Source: Cladochytrium replicatum (Eukaryota > Chytridiomycota > Chytridiomycetes > Cladochytriales > Cladochytriaceae). From it: DNA of 64,000 nucleotides. Made by a program: the position numbers and the translations under genes. Positions 20,945-32,699 of this stretch are shown here, piece by piece; positions within the stretch are counted from its first letter, which is position 1, and each line of letters starts with the position of its first letter. The stretch spans positions 360,129 through 424,128 of the forward strand of contig JAHLKD010000035.1 in assembly GCA_025526935.1 (NCBI GenBank). Reading direction: 5' to 3'. The notes below the pieces were generated by a model, which worked only from the letters and a program-made list of their open reading frames with translations, made no database searches and had not been told where the DNA came from.

Positions 20945-23540
20945 ATGTACAGTCCCGCGGATAAAGTGCTGGACACTAACGGGGCAATCGAGACGCGCGA
21001 CGCGAGCGTCGATTCCGGCGATTCCGACGACAATCACAACCATCTGCACACCCACGCCGATGACGAAGATCTGTTCGACAAGTCTCTGAGCGCCCACCTC
21101 GCCCAGCACCACGCCGCTCACGCTCAGCAGCAAGCTGCTGCTGCTGCTGCTGCCGCCGCGGCGTTGGCTGTTGCAAGCCAATCGGTGAACATCCAAACTA
21201 TTCCGCATGTTTCACAGTCGACCACGATTGTAGCATCGGGGTTGCCCGTGGAACCTCTTAGCGAGTCGGTTTTTGCAGCCATTGTCGCAGCTCAATCTCC
21301 AGAGGAACCTGTGGCAAAGTCTGGTAGAAAGAGAACTAGAAAGACGGCCGATGACGCCTCGCGCCAGCGCACTCCGTTGAGTTTGGATTTGAAGTACCAG
21401 ATTTGTAAATACGCTGCCGAAAACCCTCTTGCGAAGAACCGGGATGTTGCAGAAGTGTGAGCTTTTTTGCGTACCTGGCTTTTCCGACCCGCATCTGATT
21501 TTGATGAATAGGTTCTCATTGAAGCCAAATACTGTGATGAAAATCCTAAAGCAAAGCTCAAAGTTTCTCTCGCTATCAGAAACACTGCGGATGAAGGGAC
21601 GGATGCGCGATCGTCTCGGGCAGCACCCCGATGTAGATAACGCTTTACTTGTATGGGTCGAACACGCGGAAGCGGCACGCTTGATCGTCACCGACGAGGT
21701 GCTCTGCCAGCAGGCCACGATGTTCGCACGGCACATGGGCATCACGGATGAGAAATTCAAAGCCTCGCACGGTTGGCTCTCTCGCTTCAAGCAGCGGACC
21801 AACCTGATCACAGTCCGAGGTTCATCCACGCCAAACCTAGATGATGTTCATACCGAGAGACAGAGGTTACACGCCATCATTGCGCAACACAAACTGGAGG
21901 ATGTTTTTACGGCCCAAGAGACTGGCCTTTATTACCGGATGCCACCGGTACGAGCACTGCTTTCCAACTCTGTAACAACTCTGAGTTCGGGTCAGACGTA
22001 CGACTTCAAACTCGAAAAAGACCGGATGACTGTACTCCTGGGCTGCAACGCGACAGGGACGGAGAAGCTGAAGCCATTGCTTGTAGGGAAGAAAGCAAAA
22101 CCTCGAGCTCTTGCAAATTTCAATTTGAACTCTCTGTATGTTTCCTACCACGCGAGCCCGAATGCCTGGCTGGATTCGACAATGTTTGCCGAGTGGGTCA
22201 TGGAACTGAACGAGCAATTCCGCCACCAGAATCGCAGGTGTCTCTTGATCATGACGCACTCTAATGCCCACGTGCCGCGCAATATCCCGGAACTCACCAA
22301 CTTGGTCATTGAACACATGGCCCCTAGCGCTGCATCCTGCCTTCAACCCATGGACGCTGGGATCATCATGTGCTTCAAGGCACTGTACAAACGATGTTTA
22401 CTCACATATATCCTCCAGAGATACAATGAGCTGATTGGGGAGCCAGTACACTTGAACACTTTCCAAACACCTCAAGCGTCGGCAAATGCTGCAACACTGC
22501 CTCCAGAGGTCGCACTATCTCTTCACAATCACATCACTTTGAAGACTGTTATCGATACCATTGGAGCCTCGTGGGATACCATGGCAGCGGAATCCATCAA
22601 TACATGTTGGCGTCACACCGGTCTCCTTCCACCACCTATGATCTCGCCGCAAGTATTTGCCCATCAACCCCCACCCCCACCCCCACCTCCCCCACCTCCA
22701 CTCCCAGCTACTGCAGCCGAGTCTCGAACACCATCGACCTCCGCCTTCGATTACGCCGCGGTGGTTGCAAACACCCAGTCCCTCCTGTTCAGCGTCGACC
22801 CGTCGACGCAGATCATGAGCCTCAACAATCTCAGCTCTCTGACCGCCGCGCAACTCACCTCCGCGGCAGCACCGTTCCTCAACAACCCTTTCCTGAACAC
22901 TCTTGAGAGCGCAGCCGCGGCCGCTACCAGTAGCACCACCACAAGTGCAGTAGTCGCGGCCGCCGCAGCAGCTGCAGCAGCCGCAGCCGCCGCGTCGACC
23001 GTGTACGCGCCGAGACGTCCTGCGTTCAGCGTCGGGAATCTGGTCGAGAGCACGCGGCTCTGGGAGATCCTCGAGTCCCTACGGCCCGCGTACGCTACGA
23101 TCGGGGGTATTTTGTCGGCCTTTGAGTACCTCGAGGTCGAAGATCGTGTGATGGGGACAGACAAGATGCCGACGATCGATGAGATGATTGAGAGGGCGAA
23201 GAGGAGGAGGGCTAGCGGGATGTTGATGGCGCAACAGCATCAGCAACAGCTTATGCAGCAGCAACAGCAGCAGCAATTTGACGAGACGCTGGAGGATCAG
23301 GGGTTGGAGGACGACGAGGAGGAGGAGCATTTTGACTCTACGCCGGGAGGATTGTTTGCGAGCGACACGGAGAGGATCAGTTGGAAAGATGGGTTTGACT
23401 CTTTGGAACGGACAATTGCGTTTTTGGAACAGCAGGAGGACGCGGTGATGCTTGGACCCACGTTGACTCAGCTGCGAAAGGCAAGAGCCGTGTTGGCTCA
23501 GAGGAGCGTTGCGGCTGCGAGTGCCGGATGGAGAGGATGA
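20945..23540 (+). CDS. Pogo/Tigger-derived CENP-B-like protein, probably domesticated
   Basis: Two exons (20945-21456, 21512-23540) give about 846 residues. An N-terminal His/Gln/Ala-rich region leads into a psq-type helix-turn-helix (LSLDLKYQICKYAAENPLAK, then RDVAEVFSLKPNTVMKIL, near residue 147). Next is a CENP-B/Tc5-type HTH (EHAEAARLIVTDEVLCQQAT, then HGWLSRFKQR, near residue 215) and a DDE_1 nuclease fold (near residues 289-460). Two of the three expected acidic residues are changed: the first motif reads AQETGLYYR instead of DETGL, and the second reads LLIMTHSNAHV instead of LLLDNxxxH. The third, LQPMDAGIIMCFK, is kept. The C-terminal third holds poly-Pro, poly-Ala and poly-Gln tracts and an acidic block (DDEEEEH), as in CENP-B. 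No inverted repeats are seen at the gene edges, and the gene has a host-type intron. A DNA-binding chromosomal role is an inference. Confidence 0.85.
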
Positions 23541-23619
23541 TTTGGGAGAGAAGCGAGGTGTTTGGGTATCGAATGTTCAGATTAGAGAGAATATCATGCA
23601 TAAATATAACTTTGTTGGA

Positions 23620-25809
23620 TCATATGCGTGTTGGGCTTGTGAGACTTCTCCGCACTCTCTTCGCATGAGCCGGCGTTGATTCGTTCTCCTTGTCATCCAT
23701 CACTCTGGAGGTTCCTGACAATATCCATGGCGACTTGGACTTGCCAATATCCTGCCGTGCTACAGAGTACGGAGTGACAGAGGCATTCCCCAATCCCATA
23801 CGCACTGCAAATGGCGATGAGAAAGTTTCGATGGATGGACTATCAAACTCCGACGACAGCTGGCTAAGCTGGCTATCGAACTGCTGTGGTTTCCTTTTCC
23901 GCGCGAGATATGCCGCCAATCGAGATGTTGCTGTACAATTGGATTGCTAGAAGAGTGCAACGAATGATCAGGCACAGTCGACTTACGCTTGTGCGGAGGA
24001 CGCACTTCTCCATCTTCGACGGTGGACCGTAGCCACTTCTTTCCGTCTTCATCGGGATCAGTTACATTTCCTTGCCCTCTTCTCATGTTCCATATCCGCA
24101 CCGTCACATCATCTGACACGGTCGCAAACTGCAGCATGACGCAAGGCTCAGACTCCTGCTTAACACTCCTGCTAACAAGAATTACCTGCTCTGCCCGTCG
24201 TTTATGCCACGCAATGCACGTCGCTTCCCTCTCGTGAACCTTGAAGATTGCTGAAGGACGCTGAGACCCACCGACTTCCCACATGTGAACAGCCTTATCT
24301 GAAGATCCGCATGCTACAAATCGTCCATCAGGCGACACTGCCGCTCGTACAAAGTACGATCTGATTTGGAGATTCGAGTCTGAGTATTTTGCAATAGGTT
24401 CCTGCAGCGAAGACGTGCGGTATTCATAGAGACTGTACAACAATGAGAAGCCGACCGTGGCATTTATAACCGAACTCACTGTCCATCTCGAGAGCAAGCA
24501 AAAATCGAGTTATCTCGACGGTTTAGACAAAGCGAAGTGACGCCTTGAAGTAAGTTAGAGTTTTGCTTCGTCCTGATGTGGACTTTGACTTACCATAGCT
24601 GCGTTTATTTCCGGAAACAATGTGTGACCGATCCACTGGCTCGGAAATTCGCATCCCGTAATGTCGTTTGATGAAACGAAGATCCCAGAGTTTGACAGTC
24701 CTATTCGTAAAGATTTAGCATTCGCACGCTGTGTTTGCTCATTACACTCACCCATCGCCGAACCTGAAGAGGCAAGGAATACATCGTGGGCAAGGAATAC
24801 CACTGAAGTTACACTGTTTGCTTGGGAGGTTGGCTAGTTGGTGGATTTTGTAAGCATTTCTGAAAAATCCCTCCCACTAAGGCGGCACCGATGGATTTTC
24901 CTTTCTTCGGTCTCCGTGGTGTTCCACTAACTGAGTGTGCACCGGTGATAGAATACACTGGCTGATGAATCGATACAGTTGGGTTTGCGTAATAACATCC
25001 GTTACCAATGCACTATTGTCTGATGAAGCGGAGAGCTAAAAAGTTAGTAAGATCAATGCATGTTCCCGACGAGGTGACCACATCCATACGATTCGTTCGT
25101 CGTCAAGGGTCCATTGCAGATCCATGATTGCATTGTCGTGTGCCGTCCAGCTCACTCTGTTCTCCGCTATATCCATCGACAAATTGAGAGTTGGATTAGC
25201 TGGGATTAGAGTTACACTTACCGCAATCATCGACGTTATTGTATGCTGTGTTGATTACAGTCACCCGGCCGTCTTCATCCGCTACCGCCAAGGCATTCCC
25301 CGCATTCTTGTCTTTAACAAGTGAATTAACTCTCTCCAATCCAACAATTTGAATTAAATATGTAAGTCATCAAACAGTGCCTTCAGGCCGATCCAGGTCG
25401 TCGCAAGGGTTGGTTTGTCGCGATACTCGTCGTGCAGAGCCGCGCAGAGATTGCAACGAATCGTGAAAGCCGCCCTCGTAACTTTGTTGAACTTACAATT
25501 CGCATAAGCGCACGCAAATGGTGGTCCGCTGGTTTCGTGATCATCCGGCAGAACATCCGGCAGAACATGGAAGTAATCGTGCTCGGTACTCTGAAATCCT
25601 TTCATGAAAGTTCGATCTTGTGAAAATGAAAAATAAACTTGAGCTAGAAAGCATATTTCTTCACGATGCATTTCATACCGGAGACTCTGAGCCGGCGGTC
25701 TTTGCATCTGCTCCCGCATTATCGCTGCCCCTAATGGATTAATGACTGAACCTCGCATCATGCTCCGTGTCGACACCGAGGTCCATGTAAGTGTTTGATG
25801 GACTTTCAT
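23620..25809 (-). CDS. CDT2: WD40 protein Cdt2/DTL, CRL4 substrate receptor
   Basis: WD40 receptor that brings PCNA-bound Cdt1 and other substrates to the Cul4-Ddb1 ligase. Minus-strand exons include 25809-25665, 25616-25497, 25311-25222, one from about 25179, one around 24850-25020, 24700-24594, 24543-24480, 24432-23987 and 23946-23620. Matches to DTL: SGPPFACAYANYKNAGNALA, VADEDGRVTVINTAYNN, ENRVSWTAHDNAIMDLQWTL, VYSITGAHSVSGTPRRPKKG, TVKLWDLR, CSRDGQLYEYRTSS, YFVRAAVSPDGRFVACGSSD, FATVSDDVTVRIWNMRRG. Two oddities: one WD repeat (the part that in animals follows the 'TAAGDQ' strand) seems to be missing near 25000, and the frame is off by one near 24745-24790, between the SVTSVVFLAHDVFLASSG block and the TVKLWD block. 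The start ATG is a best guess. The C-terminal 110 residues are Ser/Lys-rich with no known motif. Confidence 0.82.
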
Positions 25810-26142
25810 TTCTGAGCTCGAATTAGCACTTGCGCTTCCGTCGGATAGCGCTGGCGGCAGGTCAGTGAAGACAGAGAGCGTTGGGGAGGTTGTAAAGTCG
25901 CGCTATACAATGCCCAAAAAAGGAACAAGCACTTGGGTTGTGGACAGGATCAGCTATTATTTACTTATGGGTAAAAGAAAAAATGAGGGAAATGGCAGAT
26001 CTGGATATCGTCGTCGAGACCTATACCTTCAGGCTACCACCATGCTTTTAAAAGGAGTCCATCAGTGGTTATGAGTTCAGATTCATGTCGCCAGGAGTCT
26101 CTGTGCCTCCTCAGGAATCCTTCGGTTGATGGCTTCCACCAA
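25810..26142. other. Intergenic spacer upstream of CDT2
   Basis: About 330 bp between the CDT2 start and the stop of the next minus-strand gene. It should hold the CDT2 promoter and the 3' end of the upstream gene. No motif is convincing. Confidence 0.5.
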
Positions 26143-26640
26143 TTAGCCCACAGCAGCCGTTGCCACAACGTAAAGCACCGGCCCAACCCAAGGCAACTCC
26201 ACCGCGAAAACCCACCGAAGCGCGAATCCGACAGCAAGATACCCTTGCTTTGTGAACCAATCGACTCCGCCTCAATAAGAACCGAACAAAGTGCAAATGC
26301 TCTGTACAGTAACTTCTTTGCCTTACATGCCACATCCAGAATCGGAGGAAGAACAAACTCGCATTAGGCATCCATTGTGCGAACTCCAAAGCTCGACTCT
26401 CCCATGCTTTCGCGTATGCCGACTGCCCAAACATGTACATCCAGAGCTATGTCAGAGGTAAAATCGATGAAGACCGATATCCACTGATTTAGAAGGTGGT
26501 ACTTGGAAAGGAAGCATAGTGAGCCGCAAAATGTCCCAGCTGATGAAGGTGAGAGTTGATGTTGGCGAGTCCAGGCTTTCTGGAGGAGATGTCTGTTCAT
26601 CCATTTCAAGAATCCCATCTGCTGTCGTCTGCAAATAACT
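26143..26640 (-). CDS. Small membrane protein of unknown family
   Basis: Three exons join in phase on the minus strand: a first exon around 26640-26510 (DEQTSPPESLDSPTSTLT then FISWDILRLTMLPFQ), a middle exon (LWMYMFGQSAYAKAWESRAL, EFAQWMPNASLFFLRFWMWH) and a last exon (GVDWFTKQGYLAVGFALRWV then FAVELPWVGPVLYVVATAAV) with the stop at 26143-26145. Trp-rich hydrophobic stretches suggest two or three membrane segments, with the last at the C-terminus. Upstream sequence on the minus strand stays open to about 26830 (GNFVGIEPRYGDPWPGRGSA), so the N-terminus may be longer than listed. No family is recognised. Confidence 0.55.
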
Positions 26641-26939
26641 TTGATTTCTTTGGGAAAGTCAGCCCAACCGCGAGCTGCCAGTTATCAGTTGGTTGGGGTT
26701 CACTGCACTGCCACGACCAGGCCATGGATCACCGTACCGCGGTTCGATCCCCACGAAGTTGCCGTGGCTCCTCGGATTTGAAAAGTGATGATTAATCAGA
26801 GAAATCTCTCCGACATCTCCGGAAAAGTTAAACCCGCTCCGACTCGTGGAGGTGCGCTTTTACCCTATAGAAAGAGCACTGCAACTCGTCTCTGGTCTCC
26901 CGAGCAAGTTGCTTTCCGCTGCATTCATCATTCACCACA

Positions 26940-28656
26940 ATGACCGCTCTAGATGGAGTTAGCCCGTCTCTGCTCATATGGTCTGCGGCAAGACCCGTTG
27001 TGAAACTGTTCCTGGTCATGGCATTTGGCTTTGTCCTCGCAAAACTCGGCTACATTTCTGCAACAACATCGAAAGCCATCTCCTCCATCATCGTTTATGC
27101 TCTTTACCCCTTCCTGATGTTCGTCAGTGTGCTCAGCATATCGCAACCATCGCAGCTCGGGCAGGCTTTTGTGTGAGTACATTTTTGGTGCATTGGGGCA
27201 TTGGGAGGTTAATGCTAATGCCAAACTTTCAGTGTTCTCATGCTTTACGCAGTTCTGTACTTGGGATTGGGATCTATATTTGGCTACCTCATAATGCGAT
27301 ACACCAAACCTCCAGCAAAGTTCAAATGGGGCTCAATGATGGCAACGGCTTGCGGAAACTTTGTAAGGGTCTGATGCTGGTAACTCATGGCAGCTTAACG
27401 CATTTGTTGCTCCTAGACCGACGTTCCGATTGCTATTCTCCTCAGCATTGGGGACTCTCCTCTTTTCGGTGGCCCAGGAGGCGGTACGATTGCCGTTGCC
27501 TATATCGCGGTGTTTGCAGTGCCGGTGGTGGTCTACTTTTTCGTGGTGGGATTTCGGTTGATTTCAGAGGACTTCAGATCCGATAGCGAGTCCGAGGTGC
27601 TGATTGAGTCCGTCGATTCGCAGCACACGACTCATGCAAATGAAGACACTGTTACCAACGAGCAGATGAAGACGTTGGTCGTAGACGCGAAAGAAAGTGC
27701 GTACGAATCTGGATCGTCATCTGCGCCCACAGCATCCGCAATGCACGTTCTCGTTCCGATCGAGGAGTCGAGCGCGGAGCTTGGAGATTCATCCAAAAAC
27801 TTGGTTGCAGAGCCTGATCGCCATTCCCTGGAACATAATTCTCGCCCAATGAAAACTCACCGGAGTGGATTTTCAAAGATCAAATCCTTTTACGATGCGC
27901 TTATGGTCAAGTACCGGACGGACGCAAACTTTCGTCTCTGGCTCGAGTCCACAATCTTCAACTCCAGTAATATTTCCGTCGTGCTGGGTTTGGTGGTGGT
28001 GTTCGTACCATGGTTGCGCAACCTTTTCGTATACAGCGATCCAAGTAATAAGCCTGCGCTGAATCAGGAGCCGCCGCTACGCGTATTATACGATTTTGCA
28101 ACATTCGGTGAGTGTGCTTTAACTGGCAACTGCTAATACATCTTGGCTTATATCGATATCTAATTTAGTTGGAGGAGCTGCACCACCGCTAGGAGTCATT
28201 TTGCTCGGCGCTGGTCTCGGCCGAGTCAAACTATCGAAAATGTTGCCATTCCGTGTCATCGGTAGCATCGTTCTTGTACGCTTGGTGATCATTCCCATCA
28301 TCGGCTTCGTGATATCCTATTTCGTCTTCACGGGACTTAACATTAGAGACAAGATTTTGTGGCTCGTCGTCACATTCGAGAGCGGTGTACCAACAGCGAT
28401 CAGGTTTGAATTGTTGTTCAAAATAATAACGCTGAGGTTCTGAACCAGTTTTCATTCTAGCTGTATGTATTTCACCATTATTGCAAATCCAAGCGGGGTA
28501 GGTTTTGAATGTATGCATGGACTTGCTTATCACTGACTGGTCAATCGATCACAGGACGCAACCGACGTTACTTCGCTGCTCCTGGTTATTTACCCTCTCA
28601 GCGCTATCACGATGACAGTGATGCTGCTTCTATCCATCCTTTTGATGCCATTTTAA
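26940..28656 (+). CDS. PIN-like auxin efflux carrier family transporter (Mem_trans)
   Basis: Six exons: 26940-27172, 27233-27362, 27417-28107, 28169-28403, 28461-28497 and 28555-28656. The protein has the family layout: N-terminal membrane helices (SAARPVVKLFLVMAFGFVLA, then a run to SVLSISQPSQLGQAF), conserved KWGSMMATACGNFTDVPIAI, a long hydrophilic loop (about residues 200-320, Ser/Glu-rich), then C-terminal helices containing GGAAPPLGVILLGAGLGRVK and the final VTSLLLVIYPLSAITMTVML. This family exports auxin in plants and, in fungi, members sit mostly in the ER or vacuole with unknown substrates. No substrate is assigned. The loop looks like a phospho-regulated region but no specific site is claimed. 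Confidence 0.9.
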
Positions 28657-28810
28657 ACCCAATTTCATCGCCCACCGATTGAAATCAGCGGTTATCTGTG
28701 AACTGGACACGTTTGCCTTATCCAATTTCCCTTCTGTCAAGTTTTATTTGAACCCCCAAAAGTAATACATTGGGCAAACTGCTCCAACATGAAAATGATT
28801 GCTCTCAAGC

Positions 28811-30049
28811 TTAGGCATCGAGCCAGTCGAGCAGCATTGGTGTGTAGTACGTGATCAAAATGTTTGCACCTGTCGAAAGCAAATCAGCAAAATGACCAAA
28901 TTAGTATGACGTATCACTACTTACCCGCACGGAGTGCTCCCTCAAGGCTTTCCAACACTCCTTCTTTGAGTCCGACAACTCCATGAGCAGCTGCGTGCCA
29001 AAGCATCGCGTACTCCCCACCGACTTGATAGATTGCAAGAGGGTGGTCTGGTGCTACTTCCCTGGTGTCTCTGACAACGTCCAGGTAAGGGTACGCCGGT
29101 TTAACCATGAGAATATCAGCACCCTCTGCCACATCCCTCAACTTCTAAATGGTTCAACATCGTATCTCCTGTAAGTGCTTGTAACGCTTACGTTTGCCCT
29201 TTTCGCCAATCCTCGAGACCCGGGAGGAAGCTGATAGCACTTGCGGTCACCTTCCATGGGCTTTGAACCAGCAGCGGCACGGAAAGGTCCGTAGAAGACG
29301 CTGGCGAACTTTGCAGAGTAGGACATGACCGCAACGCGGTTCCCAAAACCGTTCTCGAGAAGCTTTGCTTTGATCGCGCGGATGCGGCCGTCCATCATGT
29401 CCGAAGGGGCGATCAGCTGGCATCCAGCTTTGGCAAACGCGAGACCAACTTCGGCAAGTCGTGCAATGCTGGGAAGGTTATCGATCACTCCATCGGCATG
29501 CGTGATACCTATCGTGGTGTACTCGCAGTTAGAAGTATGACTAAACCATGAACTCTCTATCGCACCGCAATGGCCATGAGAAGTGTAAGCACACAGGCAG
29601 AGGTCGCAGCCAACCAATACGTCAGGAAACTCCTTCCGGAATACTTTGATCGCTTGGATTACAGGGCTGTTGGGCTGATCTACTGCACTTCCGCGTCCAT
29701 CCTTCAATAACACATGAGAAATGCACTTCATCCATAATTATCCATTCTCAATGCATGCCTTTGGAAGAGACGTCGGCACACCGAACAATAGAACGCATCG
29801 GAGACCTTTTGCGACGAGAGGTGCAAATTCTTCCTTGAGGCTACCCACGCTGTAGTGGTATTGTCCTGGCATGGTTGAAATCTCCTCTTTAACAGAGCCC
29901 GGTTTGTCTGTCACGAAGACTGGGAACACCAGCATGTCCTTGCTGACATTTCCTGGAGACGGAGATGACTGCCATTTGCGCAACAGCGGGTGGTGGTAGC
30001 CCGAGGCCAGCAGAGAGCCGATTTCGAACGGGGCAGAAGAAGCGGACAT
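28811..30049 (-). CDS. HEM2: Delta-aminolevulinate dehydratase (porphobilinogen synthase)
   Basis: Condenses two 5-aminolevulinate molecules to porphobilinogen, the second step of heme synthesis in the cytosol. Multi-exon on the minus strand, starting [20 protein letters not shown]. The Zn site is complete: three Cys in [15 protein letters not shown]. Both active-site lysines are present, in [14 protein letters not shown] and in [12 protein letters not shown]. Other matches are [28 protein letters not shown] and [17 protein letters not shown]. The C-terminal exon is short ([17 protein letters not shown]) with the stop at 28811-28813. Zn-dependent cysteines place it with the fungal/animal type, not the Mg type of plants. 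Confidence 0.95.
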
Positions 30050-30279
30050 TCGACTTTTAAAAGGTGGATAAATTTAATGAAGGACGAACCGAGGGTTGCT
30101 CGCTGCGCCAGCCAGTGATTCTTAAACTGAGTGTTCTAAAAAAACACCGGCGATCTGTTGCTAATCAAAAACGAACTCTAGAAAATGCATTTGATTTGCT
30201 CTGATTCGCAACCCCCATTTAAAAGCGCGTATTCCGGCCAACCTGCTCAAACCGGCGCTGGCGACAAAGATTTAAGATC
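30050..30279. promoter_or_regulatory. Divergent promoter region, HEM2 and glutathionylspermidine gene
   Basis: 230 bp between two start codons facing away from each other. It must contain the HEM2 promoter. No TATA box or known operator stands out. Confidence 0.4.
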
Positions 30280-32434
30280 ATGGCTGTTGATTTTTTGGTT
30301 ATTTCAATCACGGCCGCTATTGCATCTCTTGCAGTCTATGTTGTAATTCGCCCGACTATGAAAGCAAAAGCTGGAGATCTGGATGATGATAAGCTAGCAA
30401 CCAAGAAAACAAAGGCTTTTGGCTTTCCGTTGGGGAGAAAGTCCGAGAAGAAGCCGATGGCGCCGTTTGGTACGCTTCTAGGGACAACAGATGGCGAAGT
30501 TGAAGTCTATTCGTGCAACTACAAGACAGTTGATCCGCGAAAATGGCTTGATCGAGCCTGGTTCGAGCATTATGTTGACAATCAGTATTGTGGATTCAAG
30601 TGGCAGTGTGTGAGTTGGCTCGCAGGTACATTCTTCTTAATCGAGGGATGACATTTGATTCTATCCCAATGGCCTACGACATCTTTCGGCTGAAGGTATT
30701 GGATCGAAATGATTGTATTGTTTTTTCTTTACTAATACCTCTTGATCTAGACAGTGACTCGAGTCTCTGATGGACAGAAGTTTCCCATGATCGCTCATCC
30801 GAATGGGGACGCAGTTCCGCCGCAAAATGGTTCACTTCTGATCTGGGAACCGGTGGGAGAGTTCAAACGTACTGGACATGTAGCAGTTATTGTAACGGTA
30901 GCGTCGCAATATGTCGACATTGTCGAGCAGAATGTCGAAGACGCTGTTTGGCCGGATGGAATCAAATATTCTCGTCGCCTCTCCGTCACTCGTGACGACG
31001 ACGGTAGCTTTTCTATTCACTGCACCTACTCAGATTCAGTTATTCTTGGCTGGACAAACATTCTCAAGGAGCCGTACTCGTACGACGCCCACCCTAACAC
31101 CCGCTCACGTGAAATCACCAAGAATATTGCTTTCCGGACATGGTTGGACGAAAGCGTGGACTATTTAAAGGTGTTTACTGAGAGCTATGGAAAACCTTGT
31201 GGATCGCCCGAAATGCTTTCGCCTTACTACACAATCACGGAGTCCGGTGAACACGCTCTTACGCATGCGACCAACGAGTTGCATCAGATGTTTTTGGATG
31301 CAACCGACTACGTCCTCCATCATGAGAAAGAGCTTGGAAAGTTCTTCCGCATTCCGGAAAAGCTGTGGGCGAAACTTCGAAAGGTAATTCTACGCCCGTG
31401 CAATTACAAGCTTACTAAGAAGTTTTTTATGAACAGTCCTGGTATGGTCGTCATGACGACATGGTGTCTGGGCGGTTCGATTTCACTTTTACCACATAAG
31501 GCCTCAAGGTGTATGAATACAACGCTGATAGCGCATCCTGCCTGCTCGAGTGCGGTTATATCCAAGATCGGTGGTCGGATTTCGTTGGACTGAGTGATGT
31601 CGGTCGCAAGCAAGCAGCAACCTCTTCAACCAGTTGATCTCAAATTGGCGGCAAAAGAAAGTAGAAGGTCCCCTGCATCTCCTCTGTGATGAAGACAAAG
31701 AAGAACTGTATCATTCGATGTACATGCGAGCCGCAGCAGAGGCCTCTGGAATCGAATGTTTCCTCCTTGTTGGACTTTCTGAAGTTACGTGGAATCCCGA
31801 TGGGAATCTTCAAGACAAAAATGGTAACATTTATATCCTCGGTTGAATGAGCATGGGCTGAAAAATTAGCTGTTACAGGAATTGTGATCAAAAACGTGTG
31901 GAAGACGTGGTCTTGGCGAACAGCTTTGAATCAGCTCACCGATGAAGAAATCATCCATTTCATCGAGAAGGAAGAAGAATTTGAGACGACCATCAAGCTA
32001 ACTCACCGAGTAACCCCAACCCGTCTCGTCGATGTACTTCTTCACCTCAACATCCGCATATTCGAGCCGCTGTGGACCCTCATTCCATCATCGAAAGCAA
32101 TCCTGCCAGTACTGTGGAAACTGCACCCTGGACACCCTTACCTCCTGAAATCCTCGTTCGAGCTGACCCCAGAATTCAAGCTAAACCAGTCACTGGACGT
32201 GCAGGCGGAAACGTTGCTCTTTATAAGGAGGGAGGAAAGTTGATTGAAAAGACAGAGGGGAAGTGGCAAATGGACGATATGATTTATCAGGAACTCGCTT
32301 TGCTTCCAAAACTTGATGAAGATCATGTGCAGTTTTGCACTTGGGCGATCAGCGGGCGATACTCGGGAACGGTGCTCAGAGTTGATAAGAGTGGGATCAT
32401 CGGTCTGCAGTCCGCTGTTGCTCCCCGACAGTGA
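30280..32434 (+). pseudogene. Glutathionylspermidine synthetase/amidase, disrupted by four lesions
   Basis: A membrane-anchored (VISITAAIASLAVYVVIRP), bifunctional protein: an N-terminal CHAP amidase and a C-terminal ATP-grasp synthetase, which make and break glutathionylspermidine. CHAP: NQYCGFKWQC (active-site Cys), RRYILLNRGMTFDS, TGHVAVIVTV (His). Synthetase: [119 protein letters not shown]. Introns are host-like (30690-30750, 31384-31436, about 31823-31879). Four breaks: a one-base deletion near 30610 (between KWQCV and ELARRY), an in-frame TAA at 31497-31499, a frameshift near 31615 and a frameshift near 32175. The homology continues on both sides of each break, so the gene was whole and has decayed. 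Sequencing error cannot explain the TAA. The family is common in bacteria and kinetoplastids and patchy in fungi. Confidence 0.85.
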
Positions 32435-32699
32435 ATGAATTCCCCAGTTCTTCACAGCGCGAGTTGTTTAAGTGCCGGACTGTCGGCATAATTCATTTAA
32501 TAAGGTTGGTTTTTGTCAGTGAACTATTATTCCATATATCAGTCATAATAAAGTGTTCTTGTAAGATAAATGCTCATCCTGAGCAACAAAACTTGACTCG
32601 GATCCGTCGAAATTGTTCCCGCTCACGAATAAGAGAGGATCAGCGGAAAGTGGGTTTCGTTAGGGTGTTATGCACATTTCTTTGTTTATTCTATCTAAA

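Noticed and set aside
22515-23330. Antisense frames over the CENP-B-like gene's C-terminus
   Set aside because: They arise from poly-Pro, poly-Ala and poly-Gln codons read on the other strand.
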